Source of the DNA: CAG-791 sp002390025
GTDB taxonomy: Bacteria > Bacillota > Clostridia > Lachnospirales > Lachnospiraceae
Assembly: GCA_946543465.1 (NCBI GenBank)
Contig: CAMNLR010000124.1
Coordinates: forward strand, 1 to 64,000
Direction of reading: 5' to 3'
DNA length: 64,000 bases
Shown here piece after piece: positions 33,067 to 42,937 of this stretch (the first letter of the stretch is position 1; each line of letters opens with the position of its first letter). A program made the translations under genes and the position numbers. Below the pieces are notes generated by a model. The model had not been told where the DNA came from. It saw nothing but the letters and a program-made list of their open reading frames with translations, and did not search any database.

Positions 33067-35223
33067 ATGGATCATTTTGTACTTCATTCCGAATATGCGC
33101 CGACCGGCGACCAGCCCAAAGCGATCGAGGACCTCGTCAGAGGTTTTCAGGAGGGCAATCAGTTTGAGACCCTTCTGGGAGTGACGGGCTCGGGCAAGAC
33201 TTTTACCATGGCCAACGTCATTCAGGCCCTGAACAAGCCCACGCTGATCATTTCCCACAACAAGACCCTGGCGGGGCAGCTCTACGGCGAGATGAAGGAA
33301 TTTTTTCCGGAGAACGCGGTGGAGTATTTTGTGTCCTACTATGATTATTATCAGCCGGAGGCCTATATTCCGCAGAGTGATACCTATATTGCCAAGGACT
33401 CCATGATCAATGACGAGATCGATAAGCTGCGCCTGTCCGCGACAGCCTCGCTGGCGGAACGCAGGGATGTCATCGTCGTCGCCTCTGTCTCCTGTATCTA
33501 CGGCCTGGGCAGCCCCGATGAATTCAAGGGCATGTCCATCTCTCTGAGGCCGGGCATGGAAAAGGATCGGGATGATGTCCTGCAGGAGCTGGTGGCGATC
33601 CAGTACACCCGCAATGATATGGCGCTCGAGAGGACCAATTTCCGCGTCCGCGGTGACACGCTGGAGATCTTCCCTGCCCAGGGCAGCGACTTCATCCTCC
33701 GTGTCGAGTGGTTCGGCGACGAGATCGACCGCATCTGCGAGGTGGACCAGCTGACCGGCCGCGTCCACAGGCAGCTCGAGCACGTGATGATCTACCCCGC
33801 CTCCCACTATGTCGTCCCCCAGGAGAAGATCAATGCCGCCTGCGACAACATCGAGGAAGAGCTCAGGGAGCGGGTGAAATATTTCAAGGGCGAGGATATG
33901 CTCCTGGAGGCGCAGCGCATCGCCGAGCGCACCAATTTTGATGTCGAGATGATGCGCGAGACAGGCTTCTGCTCCGGCATCGAGAACTACTCCCGCCACC
34001 TGAATTTCATGAAGGAGGGCGAACCGCCCATGACCCTCATGGATTTCTATGACAATGATTTCCTCATCATCATCGATGAGTCCCATATGACGATCCCCCA
34101 GATCGGCGCCATGTACCGGGGCGACCGGTCGCGCAAGGAGACCCTGGTGCGCTACGGCTTCCGCCTGCCCTCGGCCTTGGACAACCGTCCCCTGGAATTC
34201 TCGGAGTTTGAGACACACATTGACCAGATGCTCTTTGTCTCCGCGACGCCGGGACCCTATGAGGCGGAGCACGAGCTGCTCCGCACCGAGCAGGTCATCC
34301 GTCCCACCGGTCTTCTGGATCCCGAAATCGATGTGCGCCCCGTCGAGGGCCAGATCGACGACCTGATCGGTGAGATCCGCAAAGAGACGGACAAGGGCAA
34401 TAAGGTCCTGATCACCACCCTGACCAAAAAGATGGCCGAGGATCTGACCGACTATCTGGCCGAGGCGGGGATCCGCGTCAAATATCTCCACTCAGATATC
34501 GATACCCTCGAGCGCTCCCAGATCATCCGCGACATGCGCCTGGATGTCTTCGATGTGCTGGTCGGCATCAACCTGCTACGGGAGGGCCTGGATATTCCCG
34601 AGATCTCCCTGGTCGCCATCATCGATGCAGACAAGGAGGGCTTCCTGCGCTCCGAGACCTCCCTGGTCCAGACCATCGGCCGCGCAGCGAGAAACGCTGA
34701 CGGTCATGTCATCATGTATGCGGATAACATGACCGACTCCATGCGCCGGGCCATAGAGGAGACCGAGCGCCGCCGGGCCATCCAGCAGAAATACAACGAG
34801 GAACACGGCATTACGCCCCAGACTATCCGCAAGGCCGTCCGCGATCTCATCTCGATCTCCAAGGAGATCTCCAAAGAGGAGGTCCGCTTCGAGAAGGATC
34901 CCGAATCCATGGACGCAAAGGAACTCACAAGGCTCATTGCCGATGTCGAAAAGCAGATGCGCAAGGCCGCCGCAGACCTCAACTTCGAGGCCGCCGCAGA
35001 GCTCCGCGACCGCATGGTGGATCTCAAAAAGCACCTGCTGGAAGTCGAGAACGGCCTGACGGAAAAAGCAGGTTCTGATAAACCGGCAAAAAACGGTCCT
35101 GGAGGCGGGTCCGCTTCCGGGGATCCTGTCAACATGCACGACGCCGTCCGCAGCGCCGAGCGCACCGCAAAGCGCACGGGCCGCCGCAGGTCTTCCGGCC
35201 GGACTGAACACAGGACAAAGTGA
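33067..35223 (+). CDS. uvrB: UvrABC excinuclease subunit B
   Basis: Damage-verifying helicase subunit of nucleotide excision repair. It has 718 residues. Walker A GVTGSGKTFTMA is near residue 40, the beta-hairpin region YYDYYQPEAYIPQSDTYI around 95-112, helicase motifs DESHMTIPQIGAM and the C-terminal RAARNADG, and a UVR motif (LEKQMRKAAADLNFEAAAEL) that contacts UvrC. The last ~50 residues are a Gly/Ser/Lys/Arg-rich tail not usual in the family. GGAGAGG precedes ATG 33067. A 36-bp repeat array starts at the stop codon. Confidence 0.96.
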   Translation: MDHFVLHSEYAPTGDQPKAIEDLVRGFQEGNQFETLLGVTGSGKTFTMANVIQALNKPTLIISHNKTLAGQLYGEMKEFFPENAVEYFVSYYDYYQPEAYIPQSDTYIAKDSMINDEIDKLRLSATASLAERRDVIVVASVSCIYGLGSPDEFKGMSISLRPGMEKDRDDVLQELVAIQYTRNDMALERTNFRVRGDTLEIFPAQGSDFILRVEWFGDEIDRICEVDQLTGRVHRQLEHVMIYPASHYVVPQEKINAACDNIEEELRERVKYFKGEDMLLEAQRIAERTNFDVEMMRETGFCSGIENYSRHLNFMKEGEPPMTLMDFYDNDFLIIIDESHMTIPQIGAMYRGDRSRKETLVRYGFRLPSALDNRPLEFSEFETHIDQMLFVSATPGPYEAEHELLRTEQVIRPTGLLDPEIDVRPVEGQIDDLIGEIRKETDKGNKVLITTLTKKMAEDLTDYLAEAGIRVKYLHSDIDTLERSQIIRDMRLDVFDVLVGINLLREGLDIPEISLVAIIDADKEGFLRSETSLVQTIGRAARNADGHVIMYADNMTDSMRRAIEETERRRAIQQKYNEEHGITPQTIRKAVRDLISISKEISKEEVRFEKDPESMDAKELTRLIADVEKQMRKAAADLNFEAAAELRDRMVDLKKHLLEVENGLTEKAGSDKPAKNGPGGGSASGDPVNMHDAVRSAERTAKRTGRRRSSGRTEHRTK

Positions 35224-35330
35224 TTCCGAAAGAGAATCGCAAGAGATCCGGAAAGAGAATCGAAAAGTAATCTGTAATGAGATTCGGAAAGAGATTCGAA
35301 AAGTGATCTGTAAAGAGATTGGGATCACTG
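35217..35330. repeat. 36-bp tandem repeat after uvrB
   Basis: Two full 36-bp units (35243-35278 and 35279-35314, start GAGAT(C/T)CGGAAAGAGA) have partial copies before and after. The first partial copy covers the uvrB stop codon. Confidence 0.85.
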
Positions 35331-35349
35331 CCATAAACATTTGGAAAAC

Positions 35350-35376
35350 CCCCGCCCTCTTCGGGCGGGGACTTTT
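35350..35376 (+). terminator. Terminator of uvrB
   Basis: A perfect 8-bp GC stem CCCCGCCC (35350-35357) with GGGCGGGG (35363-35370) is followed by ACTTTT. The rest of the 520-bp gap to uvrA holds a long-range inverted repeat TGCCCGGC/GCCGGGCA (35444-35490) and an AT-rich leader. Confidence 0.75.
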
Positions 35377-35542
35377 CATTTGGCGGGAAGGCGGAGAGAA
35401 CAGAGAGGTCTTCTGCGGGAGAGCTTTTTTCTGTCTTATTGTCTGCCCGGCAGGGCCATGACATGCCCGTGAGCCGGCGTTGGCCGGGCAGTCCGGCAGC
35501 AGCTTTTTTCGAAAATTTGTTCTATTATGGAAGGCTGACTTG

Positions 35543-35551
35543 TGATATACT
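35543..35551 (+). promoter_or_regulatory. Extended -10 promoter element upstream of uvrA
   Basis: TGATATACT fits the extended -10 pattern TGnTATAAT at five of six hexamer positions. No good -35 box is present. It would give a leader of about 185 nt. No LexA/SOS box (GAAC-N4-GTTC) was seen near it. Confidence 0.45.
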
Positions 35552-35744
35552 AGATTTCTGCACACCGGCTCCGCAGGGGAATGCCGGATGTGATTTCATC
35601 TATTCTTATATGTTTATGTTTTTATATTTTTATATTGAGGACGGTACAAGATGCGGTCAGACCGATAGTAAGTGAACTTAATTAAAAAAATTTTAAAAAA
35701 TTGCGATTGAGCCCAAAAGTGTGAGATAAAAAGGGAATCCGGAT

Positions 35745-38700
35745 ATGCCTAAAACGAGAGATTTATCAAAAACAAATACAGCAGGGACGGGGACGTCTGT
35801 CAAAATGCGAAAGCCCGATTACTGGCCCGTTCTGGCAGAAAATGAAAAAAAGGCCCTGGCCCAGCGGGAGATCGACGCCGAGCGCCGCAGCAAGATCTAC
35901 GCGGAGGACTGCATCAGGATCAGGGGCGCCAACGAGCACAATCTCAAGGGGATCGATGTGTCCATTCCCCGCAATCAGCTGGTCGTCCTGACCGGTCTGT
36001 CCGGCTCGGGCAAATCCTCGCTCGCCTTCGATACGATTTATGCCGAGGGCCAGCGCCGCTACATGGAGTCCCTGTCGTCTTATGCCCGTCAGTTCCTCGG
36101 CCAGATGGAGAAACCCGATGTGGAGAACATCGAGGGCCTGTCGCCCGCGATCTCCATCGACCAGAAGTCGACCAACCGCAACCCCCGTTCCACGGTGGGC
36201 ACAGTGACGGAGATCTATGACTATTTTCGTCTGCTCTATGCCAGGATCGGCACGCCCCACTGCCCCAACTGCGGCAGGGAGATCGCCAAGCAGACCGTGG
36301 ACCAGATGGTGGACCGCATGATGGCCCTGCCCGAGGGAACGCGGGTGCAGATCCTCGCGCCGGTCGTCCGGGGACGTAAGGGACGCCATGAAAAGGTCAT
36401 TGACCGCGCCAGGAGGGCCGGCTACGTCCGCCTCCGCATCGACGGGAACATGTACGATGTCTCCGAGGACATCACCCTCGACAAAAATATCAAGCACAAT
36501 ATCGAGATCGTGGTCGACCGTCTGGTCATCCGCCCCGGCACCGAGCGCCGCATGACGGATTCTGTTGAAAACGCCCTGGCCCTCTCCGAGGGACTGGTCC
36601 AGGCGGACGTCGTCGGCGGGGAGCTCCTGCAGTTCAGCCAGAGCTTTGCCTGCCCGGACTGCGGGATCAGCATCTCCGAGATCGAGCCCCGCAGCTTCTC
36701 CTTCAACAACCCCTTCGGCGCCTGCCCCGACTGCGCGGGACTGGGCTACCGCATGGAGTTTGACCCCCGTCTGCTGGTTCCGGACGACCGCCTCTCCATC
36801 AACCAGGGGGCTATTGCCGTCATCGGCTGGCAGTCCTGCATGAACAAGGGGAGTTTTGCAAACGCCATCCTGGTTGCTCTTTGTGAGGAGTACGGCTTTG
36901 ATATGTCGACACCCTGGAAGGAACTCCCCGAAAAGATCCGCAAAATGCTCATGTTCGGCGCGGACAGAAGTGTGGATGTCCACTATGAGGGACAGCGGGG
37001 CAAGGGAATCTACCCTGTCGTCTTCGAGGGAATCCTGGAAAACACCCGCCGCCGCTACCGCGAGACGGCCTCTGAATCCATGCGGGCCGAGTACGAGTCT
37101 TTCATGCAGATCACGCCCTGCGAGACCTGCGGCGGCAAGCGCCTGAAAAAAGAATCCCTGGCCGTTACAGTCGGCGATATCAACATTTACGATCTGACCT
37201 GTATGTCGGTGAAAAAACTGCAGGAGTTCCTGGAGGGGCTTGCGCTCACAAAGACACAGGAACTCATCGGAAAACAGGTGCTCAAGGAGATCCGCGCCCG
37301 CGTCCGCTTCCTCAATGATGTGGGCCTGGATTATCTGACCCTGGCCCGCGCGACGGCCACCCTCTCCGGCGGAGAGGCCCAGCGCATCCGTCTGGCGACC
37401 CAGATCGGCTCCGGTCTGGTCGGTGTCTGCTACATCCTGGACGAACCCAGCATCGGCCTGCACCAGCGCGACAATGACAAGCTCCTGCACACGCTCAAAA
37501 ATCTCCGTGACATGTGGAACACAGTCATCGTTGTGGAACACGACGAGGATACCATGCGCGCCGCGGATTACATCGTGGACATAGGACCCGGCGCGGGTTC
37601 CAGGGGCGGCGAGATCGTTGCCTGCGGCACTGCGGAGGAGATCATGGCGGTCCCGGAATCCGTCACCGGCCAGTATCTCTCCGGCAAAAAATCGATCCCT
37701 GTCCCCGCGGAGCGCCGTGCGCCCACGGGCTGGCTTCACGTGCGCGGAGCCGCTGTCAACAACCTCAAGAACATCGATGTGGATATTCCCACCGGCGTTC
37801 TCACCGTCGTCACCGGCGTATCCGGCTCCGGCAAGAGCTCTCTGGTAAACGAGATCCTTTACAAGAGGCTGGCTCATGACCTGAACCGGGCACGCACCAT
37901 CCCCGGACAGCACGACGACATCGAGGGAATCGGGCAGCTGGACAAGGTCATCAATATCGACCAGTCCCCCATCGGCCGCACGCCGCGTTCCAATCCGGCG
38001 ACCTACACCGGCGTCTTCGACCTGATCCGCTCCCTCTTTGCAGGGACCCAGGACGCCCGCGCCCGCGGCTATGCCAAGGGCCGTTTTTCCTTCAATGTGA
38101 AGGGCGGCCGCTGCGAGGCCTGCTCCGGCGACGGCATCATCAAGATCGAGATGCATTTCCTGCCCGACGTCTATGTCCCCTGTGAAGTCTGCCACGGCAG
38201 GCGCTACAACCGCGAGACCCTGGAGGTTCGCTACAAAGGGAAAAATATTGCCGATGTCCTTGAAATGACTGTCGAGGAGGCACTGACCTTTTTTGAAAAT
38301 ATACCCACCATCCGCCGCAAGATCCAGACCCTCTACGATGTGGGACTGGGTTATGTCAAGCTGGGACAGCCCTCCACGGAGCTGTCCGGCGGAGAGGCCC
38401 AGCGCATCAAGCTGGCGACGGAACTCTCCAGAAAGAGTACCGGAAAGACCATTTACATCCTGGATGAGCCCACCACCGGCCTCCACTTTGACGATGTCGC
38501 CAAACTGACCAAGATCCTGCGCGAACTCGTCGAGGGAGGCAACACGGCCGTGGTCATCGAGCACAACCTCGATGTCATCAAGACCGCGGACTATATCATC
38601 GACATGGGACCCGAAGGAGGCGACGGCGGCGGGACCGTTGTTGCCGTCGGAACTCCCGAGGAGATCGCGCAGAGGCATGATTCCTACACGGGCTACTACG

Positions 38701-38753
38701 TGGACAAGATGCTGGAGAGAGCTCGGAATGCGGAAGCCGGGGCAGAGTCCTGA
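35745..38753 (+). CDS. uvrA: UvrABC excinuclease subunit A
   Basis: Damage-recognition ATPase of nucleotide excision repair. It has 1002 residues, about 45 more than usual because of an N-terminal extension. Two ABC modules are visible: Walker A GLSGSGKSSLAFDTIYAEGQ near residue 90 and GVSGSGKSSLVNEIL near 690, each with LSGGEAQRIRLA or LSGGEAQRIKLA. Zinc fingers are CPNC (near 175), CPDC...CPDC, CETCGG and CEACSGDG...CEVCHGRRY. It follows uvrB after a terminator and its own promoter region. The 3' end falls in a 39-bp repeat. Confidence 0.96.
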   Translation: MPKTRDLSKTNTAGTGTSVKMRKPDYWPVLAENEKKALAQREIDAERRSKIYAEDCIRIRGANEHNLKGIDVSIPRNQLVVLTGLSGSGKSSLAFDTIYAEGQRRYMESLSSYARQFLGQMEKPDVENIEGLSPAISIDQKSTNRNPRSTVGTVTEIYDYFRLLYARIGTPHCPNCGREIAKQTVDQMVDRMMALPEGTRVQILAPVVRGRKGRHEKVIDRARRAGYVRLRIDGNMYDVSEDITLDKNIKHNIEIVVDRLVIRPGTERRMTDSVENALALSEGLVQADVVGGELLQFSQSFACPDCGISISEIEPRSFSFNNPFGACPDCAGLGYRMEFDPRLLVPDDRLSINQGAIAVIGWQSCMNKGSFANAILVALCEEYGFDMSTPWKELPEKIRKMLMFGADRSVDVHYEGQRGKGIYPVVFEGILENTRRRYRETASESMRAEYESFMQITPCETCGGKRLKKESLAVTVGDINIYDLTCMSVKKLQEFLEGLALTKTQELIGKQVLKEIRARVRFLNDVGLDYLTLARATATLSGGEAQRIRLATQIGSGLVGVCYILDEPSIGLHQRDNDKLLHTLKNLRDMWNTVIVVEHDEDTMRAADYIVDIGPGAGSRGGEIVACGTAEEIMAVPESVTGQYLSGKKSIPVPAERRAPTGWLHVRGAAVNNLKNIDVDIPTGVLTVVTGVSGSGKSSLVNEILYKRLAHDLNRARTIPGQHDDIEGIGQLDKVINIDQSPIGRTPRSNPATYTGVFDLIRSLFAGTQDARARGYAKGRFSFNVKGGRCEACSGDGIIKIEMHFLPDVYVPCEVCHGRRYNRETLEVRYKGKNIADVLEMTVEEALTFFENIPTIRRKIQTLYDVGLGYVKLGQPSTELSGGEAQRIKLATELSRKSTGKTIYILDEPTTGLHFDDVAKLTKILRELVEGGNTAVVIEHNLDVIKTADYIIDMGPEGGDGGGTVVAVGTPEEIAQRHDSYTGYYVDKMLERARNAEAGAES

Positions 38754-38852
38754 AGCTGAGCCCGAAACAGGAAATCCGGGGCGGAGTCCCGAAGCCGGGC
38801 CCTGAACCCGGAATCAGGGGAAGGATGTTAAAGCCGGGCCGGAAACGGAGCT
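38737..38852. repeat. 39-bp tandem repeat at the uvrA 3' end
   Basis: Units at 38737-38775 and 38776-38814 (start CCGGGGC(A/G)GAGTCC) and a degenerate third at 38815-38852. The uvrA stop (38751-38753) is in the first unit. Confidence 0.85.
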
Positions 38853-38929
38853 CAGAAGCAGAGTCATGAAGATGTGAGGGCAGGCAGGGCACATGCTGCC
38901 TGCCCCTGTTATTTCACCTGGAGACGCAA

Positions 38930-41617
38930 ATGACGGAATTCAAAGGTTTTGTTTCACATATCATCTACCGGAATGAGGAGAACGGATACACTGTTTTCGA
39001 GGTCACTCTGACCGGAAACAGCGAATCATCCGGCCTGCCGTCTGCGAAAAAAGACGGGAAAAAAGAAAAGACCGGCACGGCCTTTGACTTCGACGCGGCG
39101 GATCTGGGCGATGTGATCACCTGCGTGGGATACCCCGTCTCCATCAATGAGGGCGAGGGATGCGCCCTGGCCGGGGAGTATACGACCCATCCCGTTTATG
39201 GCGAGCAGCTGCGCGTGCAGTCCTACCGGGCTGTCGCCCCGGAGAGCGCGCAGGCCATGTACCGCTACCTGGCCGCGGGAAGCATCAAGGGGATCGGACC
39301 CGCCATGGCTGCCAGGATCGTCAAAAAGTTCGGGGACGACACGCTGCGGATCATGGAGGAGGAGCCGGAGAAGCTGGCCGGGGTCAAGGGGATCAGCATG
39401 CGGATCGCCCGTGAGATCGGTGCACAGATGGAGGACAAGAAGGATCTGCGCGACGCGATGATCTTTCTGCAGCAGTACGGGATCGGGAGCGCCCACGCGG
39501 CGCGGATCTGGCAGGCCTACGGAACGGGACTCTACGAGATCATGAAGACCAATCCCTACCGCCTTGCCGAGGATATACGCGGGATCGGCTTTGCAACGGC
39601 GGACGATATCGCGCGCAGGATCGGAATCAGGGCGGACTCCGAATACCGCATTCGCAGCGGACTGCTCTACACCCTCTTTCTGGCTTCGGGAGAGGGACAC
39701 AGCTTCCTGCCTCAGAATGTCCTTGTGCAGAGGACCTGCGCCCTCCTGCACCTCCCCGCGGAGGAAGTTCTCATCCAGATGGAGAATCTGGCTGTGGAGA
39801 GACGGCTGCGCATCCGCCGCAGACGCAGCAGCGGTCCGCTTCCCTGCATGAATACGGACCAGGACATGAACCTGGACGTGGACATGAGTACGGGCATGGA
39901 CACGGGTGCGGGCATGGACGTGGACATGAATACGGGCATGGGCACGGATATGAGCATGGACATGGACATGCATATGGACATGGCTGAGGCTGCAGACAGG
40001 CCCATGGCCCAGGAAACGGCGCGGCGGGATCCCGCAGAGGATGTGGAGGTGTATCTGTCGGGCGTTTTCCGCAGGGAGCAGGATATAGCGAAAATGCTCC
40101 TGGACCTGGATGCCCGGATCCACAGGGAACCGGGAGATTCTGAAAAAAGGAAGAAGCTGGAAAAAAAGATCTCCCGCCTGGAGAAGGCGGAGGAGATCAC
40201 CCTGGATCCCCTGCAGAGGCAGGCGGTCCTGGAAGCGGTGGAGAACGCGGTGCTTGTGATCACCGGCGGTCCCGGCACGGGAAAGACGACGACGATCAAT
40301 ACCATCATCCGCTTTTTTGCAGGGGAGGATCTGCGCGTCCTCCTGGCAGCGCCCACCGGACGTGCGGCGCGGCGCATGTCGGAGGCGACAGGTTATCCGG
40401 CCATGACCATCCACCGGCTTCTGGGCGTGCGGAGCGTCTCTGACGACGGGGGAGAGAAGGATTTTCTGAAAAATGAGGGTCTTTACGGCGCCTCCGGGAC
40501 CGGCATGGGGTCTGCGGACCCTTTTGGAAGCAGTCTGAACGCGGGAGGGGGCTCCGGAGACGGAAAGGGACAGAATTTTTCATATTTTGAGAGGGGAGAG
40601 GATAACCCCCTCGAGGCGGATGTCGTCATTATAGATGAAATGTCCATGGTGGACATGAATCTATTCCATTATCTGCTCAAGGCAGTGCCCTCTGGGGCGA
40701 GACTGGTACTGGTCGGCGATGTCAACCAGCTTCCCAGCGTGGGGCCGGGCTGTGTCCTGCAGGACCTGATCGAGTCGCAGGCCTTTCACACCATCATGCT
40801 GCGGCATATCTTCCGGCAGGCCAGCGAGAGCGACATAGTCATGAATGCCCACCGGATCCTGGAAGGGGCCTCTCTGCCCATGGACAACAAGAGCCGCGAT
40901 TTCTTTTTCCTGGAGCGGGACCAGGCGCCGGTGATCTACAAGCACACGGTTCAGCTGATCCGCGAGATGCTCCCCAAATATGTCGGATGCAAGGCCGGAG
41001 AAATCCAGGTGCTGACGCCCATGCGGCGGGGAAGCCTGGGCGTCGAGCGCCTCAACGAGGTGCTGCAGAGCGTCCTCAATCCTCCCGCCGGCGGCAAGAG
41101 AGAGTATGTGCGGCAGGAGACGGTCTTCCGCGAGGGCGACAAGGTCATGCAGACGCGCAACAATTACCAGATCGAATGGGAGGTCCGCGGCAATTTCGGC
41201 ATGCCCGTAGAGCGGGGCACGGGGATCTTCAACGGAGACTTCGGCAGGATCGAGGAGATCGACCCCCGGAGTGAGATTATGACAGTTGTTTTCGATGACG
41301 CCAGAACCGTGGAGTATCCGTTTTCGGAGCTGGAGGATCTGGAGCTGGCCTATGCCATTACAGTCCACAAATCCCAGGGATCTGAGTATCCGGCTGTCAT
41401 CCTGCCTCTTCTGGCGGGACCTTCCGGACTCTTCAACCGGAATCTCCTGTACACGGCCGTGACCCGGGCGCGCAGCTGCGTTGTCCTTCTGGGGAGCCGG
41501 GACGCGGTGGACAGGATGATCGCCAATACCCGCCGGACCAGGCGGTGGACAGGCCTGCGGGACCGGATCACCGAACTTTGGCCTGGACCGGATCCTGCGG
41601 ATGCAGGATACATGTAA
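38930..41617 (+). CDS. recD2: RecD2-type ATP-dependent DNA helicase
   Basis: SF1B 5'-3' helicase of the RecBC-independent RecD2 (YrrC) family, thought to act in replication-fork repair. It has 895 residues, well above the usual ~740. N-terminal OB-like and helix-hairpin-helix regions (GIGPAMAARIVKKFG near 120) lead to Walker A GGPGTGKTTTIN at about 445, Walker B VVIIDEMSMVDM, and the late motif LELAYAITVHKSQGSEYP. Two low-complexity insertions account for the extra length: a Met/Asp/Gly repeat (about 307-352) and a Gly/Ser stretch (about 520-555). GGAG precedes ATG 38930. Confidence 0.92.
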   Translation: MTEFKGFVSHIIYRNEENGYTVFEVTLTGNSESSGLPSAKKDGKKEKTGTAFDFDAADLGDVITCVGYPVSINEGEGCALAGEYTTHPVYGEQLRVQSYRAVAPESAQAMYRYLAAGSIKGIGPAMAARIVKKFGDDTLRIMEEEPEKLAGVKGISMRIAREIGAQMEDKKDLRDAMIFLQQYGIGSAHAARIWQAYGTGLYEIMKTNPYRLAEDIRGIGFATADDIARRIGIRADSEYRIRSGLLYTLFLASGEGHSFLPQNVLVQRTCALLHLPAEEVLIQMENLAVERRLRIRRRRSSGPLPCMNTDQDMNLDVDMSTGMDTGAGMDVDMNTGMGTDMSMDMDMHMDMAEAADRPMAQETARRDPAEDVEVYLSGVFRREQDIAKMLLDLDARIHREPGDSEKRKKLEKKISRLEKAEEITLDPLQRQAVLEAVENAVLVITGGPGTGKTTTINTIIRFFAGEDLRVLLAAPTGRAARRMSEATGYPAMTIHRLLGVRSVSDDGGEKDFLKNEGLYGASGTGMGSADPFGSSLNAGGGSGDGKGQNFSYFERGEDNPLEADVVIIDEMSMVDMNLFHYLLKAVPSGARLVLVGDVNQLPSVGPGCVLQDLIESQAFHTIMLRHIFRQASESDIVMNAHRILEGASLPMDNKSRDFFFLERDQAPVIYKHTVQLIREMLPKYVGCKAGEIQVLTPMRRGSLGVERLNEVLQSVLNPPAGGKREYVRQETVFREGDKVMQTRNNYQIEWEVRGNFGMPVERGTGIFNGDFGRIEEIDPRSEIMTVVFDDARTVEYPFSELEDLELAYAITVHKSQGSEYPAVILPLLAGPSGLFNRNLLYTAVTRARSCVVLLGSRDAVDRMIANTRRTRRWTGLRDRITELWPGPDPADAGYM
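39848..39983 (+). repeat. Met-Asp-Gly tandem repeat inside recD2
   Basis: Many GACATG, GGCATG and ACGGGCATGGAC units (6 to 18 bp) encode a run of MD, TGMD and MDVDMNTGM peptides. It is in frame and lies between the N-terminal region and the helicase core. Confidence 0.88.
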
Positions 41618-41727
41618 GGGCGCAGGAACCGCAGAGGCGGCTGAAACATAGAGGACTGCAGGAAAAAGATGATGAACTGCGGGACAAGGAGAAAGGACGG
41701 CAGGACAAAAAAGGACGGTAGGACAAT

Positions 41728-42471
41728 ATGCATATTTACGGAAAAATGGCGGCGCCCGCGCGCCTCTGCCGGGAACTGGTTTTTCCCCGCAGGTGCCCTG
41801 TGTGCGACAGGCCTGTGCAGCCTTTCGGCGCCCTGATCTGCCCCTCCTGCGAGGGAGTGCTGCAGAGGGTGCAGGCGCCGGCCTGCAGCCGGTGCGGCAA
41901 GCAGCTTGGCTTGGGAGCCCAGGGACTGTGCCGGGACTGCCGAAAGCTCTCCCATGTTTTTGAGCGCGGCTGCACGGTTTTTACCTATCACAGTGCCGCG
42001 GGCGGTATTTTCCGCTTCAAATATAAAGGACGGCAGGAGTACGGGGCATATTACGGAAGATGCATGGCGCAGAAGCTGTGCGAGAACGTCGGAGGAGTTT
42101 TCGGCAGGCCCGACATGCTCGTGCCGGTGCCGGTCTCCGCACAGAGACTTCAGAAGCGGGGCTACAATCAGGCCCTGATCCTGGCGGAGGAAATCTCCCG
42201 TCTGACGGCAATTCCCGTGTGTGAGAAGGTGCTGCGACGCGTGACGGACACGCTTCCCATGAAAAACATGACGCCGGCGGAGCGCCAAAATAATTTGAAA
42301 AAAGCTTTTCAGGCTTTTGGAAATGATGTAGAATTAAATTCGATTATGCTCATAGACGATATTTATACAACCGGCGCCACAATGGATGCCTGTGCGCATG
42401 CTCTGTACAGACAGGGCGCCCGGCGTGTATGTTTTATAACGCTTGCCGCAGGTGTGGACAGCGGATACTGA
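41728..42471 (+). CDS. comFC: ComFC-like phosphoribosyltransferase-domain protein
   Basis: 247 residues. The N-terminus has an eight-cysteine zinc cluster (CPVCDRP, CPSCEG, CSRCGKQL, CRDCRK), and the C-terminal half is a type I phosphoribosyltransferase fold with the PRPP loop IMLIDDIYTTGATMDACA. ComFC takes part in uptake of transforming DNA in competent bacteria but is also conserved in non-competent ones. Start ATG 41728 has GGTAGGAC upstream, inside a short duplicated sequence (41692-41725). Confidence 0.9.
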   Translation: MHIYGKMAAPARLCRELVFPRRCPVCDRPVQPFGALICPSCEGVLQRVQAPACSRCGKQLGLGAQGLCRDCRKLSHVFERGCTVFTYHSAAGGIFRFKYKGRQEYGAYYGRCMAQKLCENVGGVFGRPDMLVPVPVSAQRLQKRGYNQALILAEEISRLTAIPVCEKVLRRVTDTLPMKNMTPAERQNNLKKAFQAFGNDVELNSIMLIDDIYTTGATMDACAHALYRQGARRVCFITLAAGVDSGY

Positions 42472-42483
42472 GAAGAGGAGCTT

Positions 42484-42885
42484 ATGCTGAACGAGGAGAA
42501 GATCCGCCTGATGACCCGGCTGACAGTTTACGAAGAAGGACTGGGCGTCGGAGACGGAAGGACAGCTGAATATTTTCGCAACGATTATGTGTTATCCGGG
42601 ATGGTCGGTTCTTTTGTGGCCGGTACATTGGCCTGGGGGATCTGTGCGGCCATTTACTGCGGCTATTTTTTTGAGCAGATCTTTTTTTCTGTATATGAAA
42701 ACAGCCTTGGACCTTTTCTGCGTCTGGCTGCGACAAGTTATGTCTCCTTCATTCTGTTTTTCCTGCTGGTCACACTGCTGATCTATTACAGGAGGAGCGC
42801 GTCATTCAGAAGGCGGCGCTTGATGTACGCACAGGATCTGGACGCTCTGATGGAGATCTGCGAAAAGGAGGCAGAAGAAGCCTGA
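42484..42885 (+). CDS. Small two-helix membrane protein of unknown function
   Basis: 133 residues, family not recognised. A polar N-terminus of about 40 residues precedes two hydrophobic segments (about 42-64, GSFVAGTLAWGICAAIYCGYF, and 80-102, TSYVSFILFFLLVTLLIYYR). A charged cytoplasmic tail (SFRRRRLMYAQDLDALMEICE) follows. AGAGGAG lies just before ATG 42484, 12 bases after comFC. It is the first of two unknown membrane genes leading into the c-di-AMP synthase gene, so a shared operon is likely. Confidence 0.7.
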   Translation: MLNEEKIRLMTRLTVYEEGLGVGDGRTAEYFRNDYVLSGMVGSFVAGTLAWGICAAIYCGYFFEQIFFSVYENSLGPFLRLAATSYVSFILFFLLVTLLIYYRRSASFRRRRLMYAQDLDALMEICEKEAEEA

Positions 42886-42937
42886 CAGGAGCTGCAGGAA
42901 AGCACTCTGTAGAAGGCGGAACGATAATGGAGGCGCA

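Noticed and set aside
35766..38678. 970-codon open frame on the minus strand opposite uvrA
   Set aside because: A codon-bias shadow of uvrA: the plus strand encodes a complete UvrA with all motifs, while the minus-strand translation has no recognisable domain.
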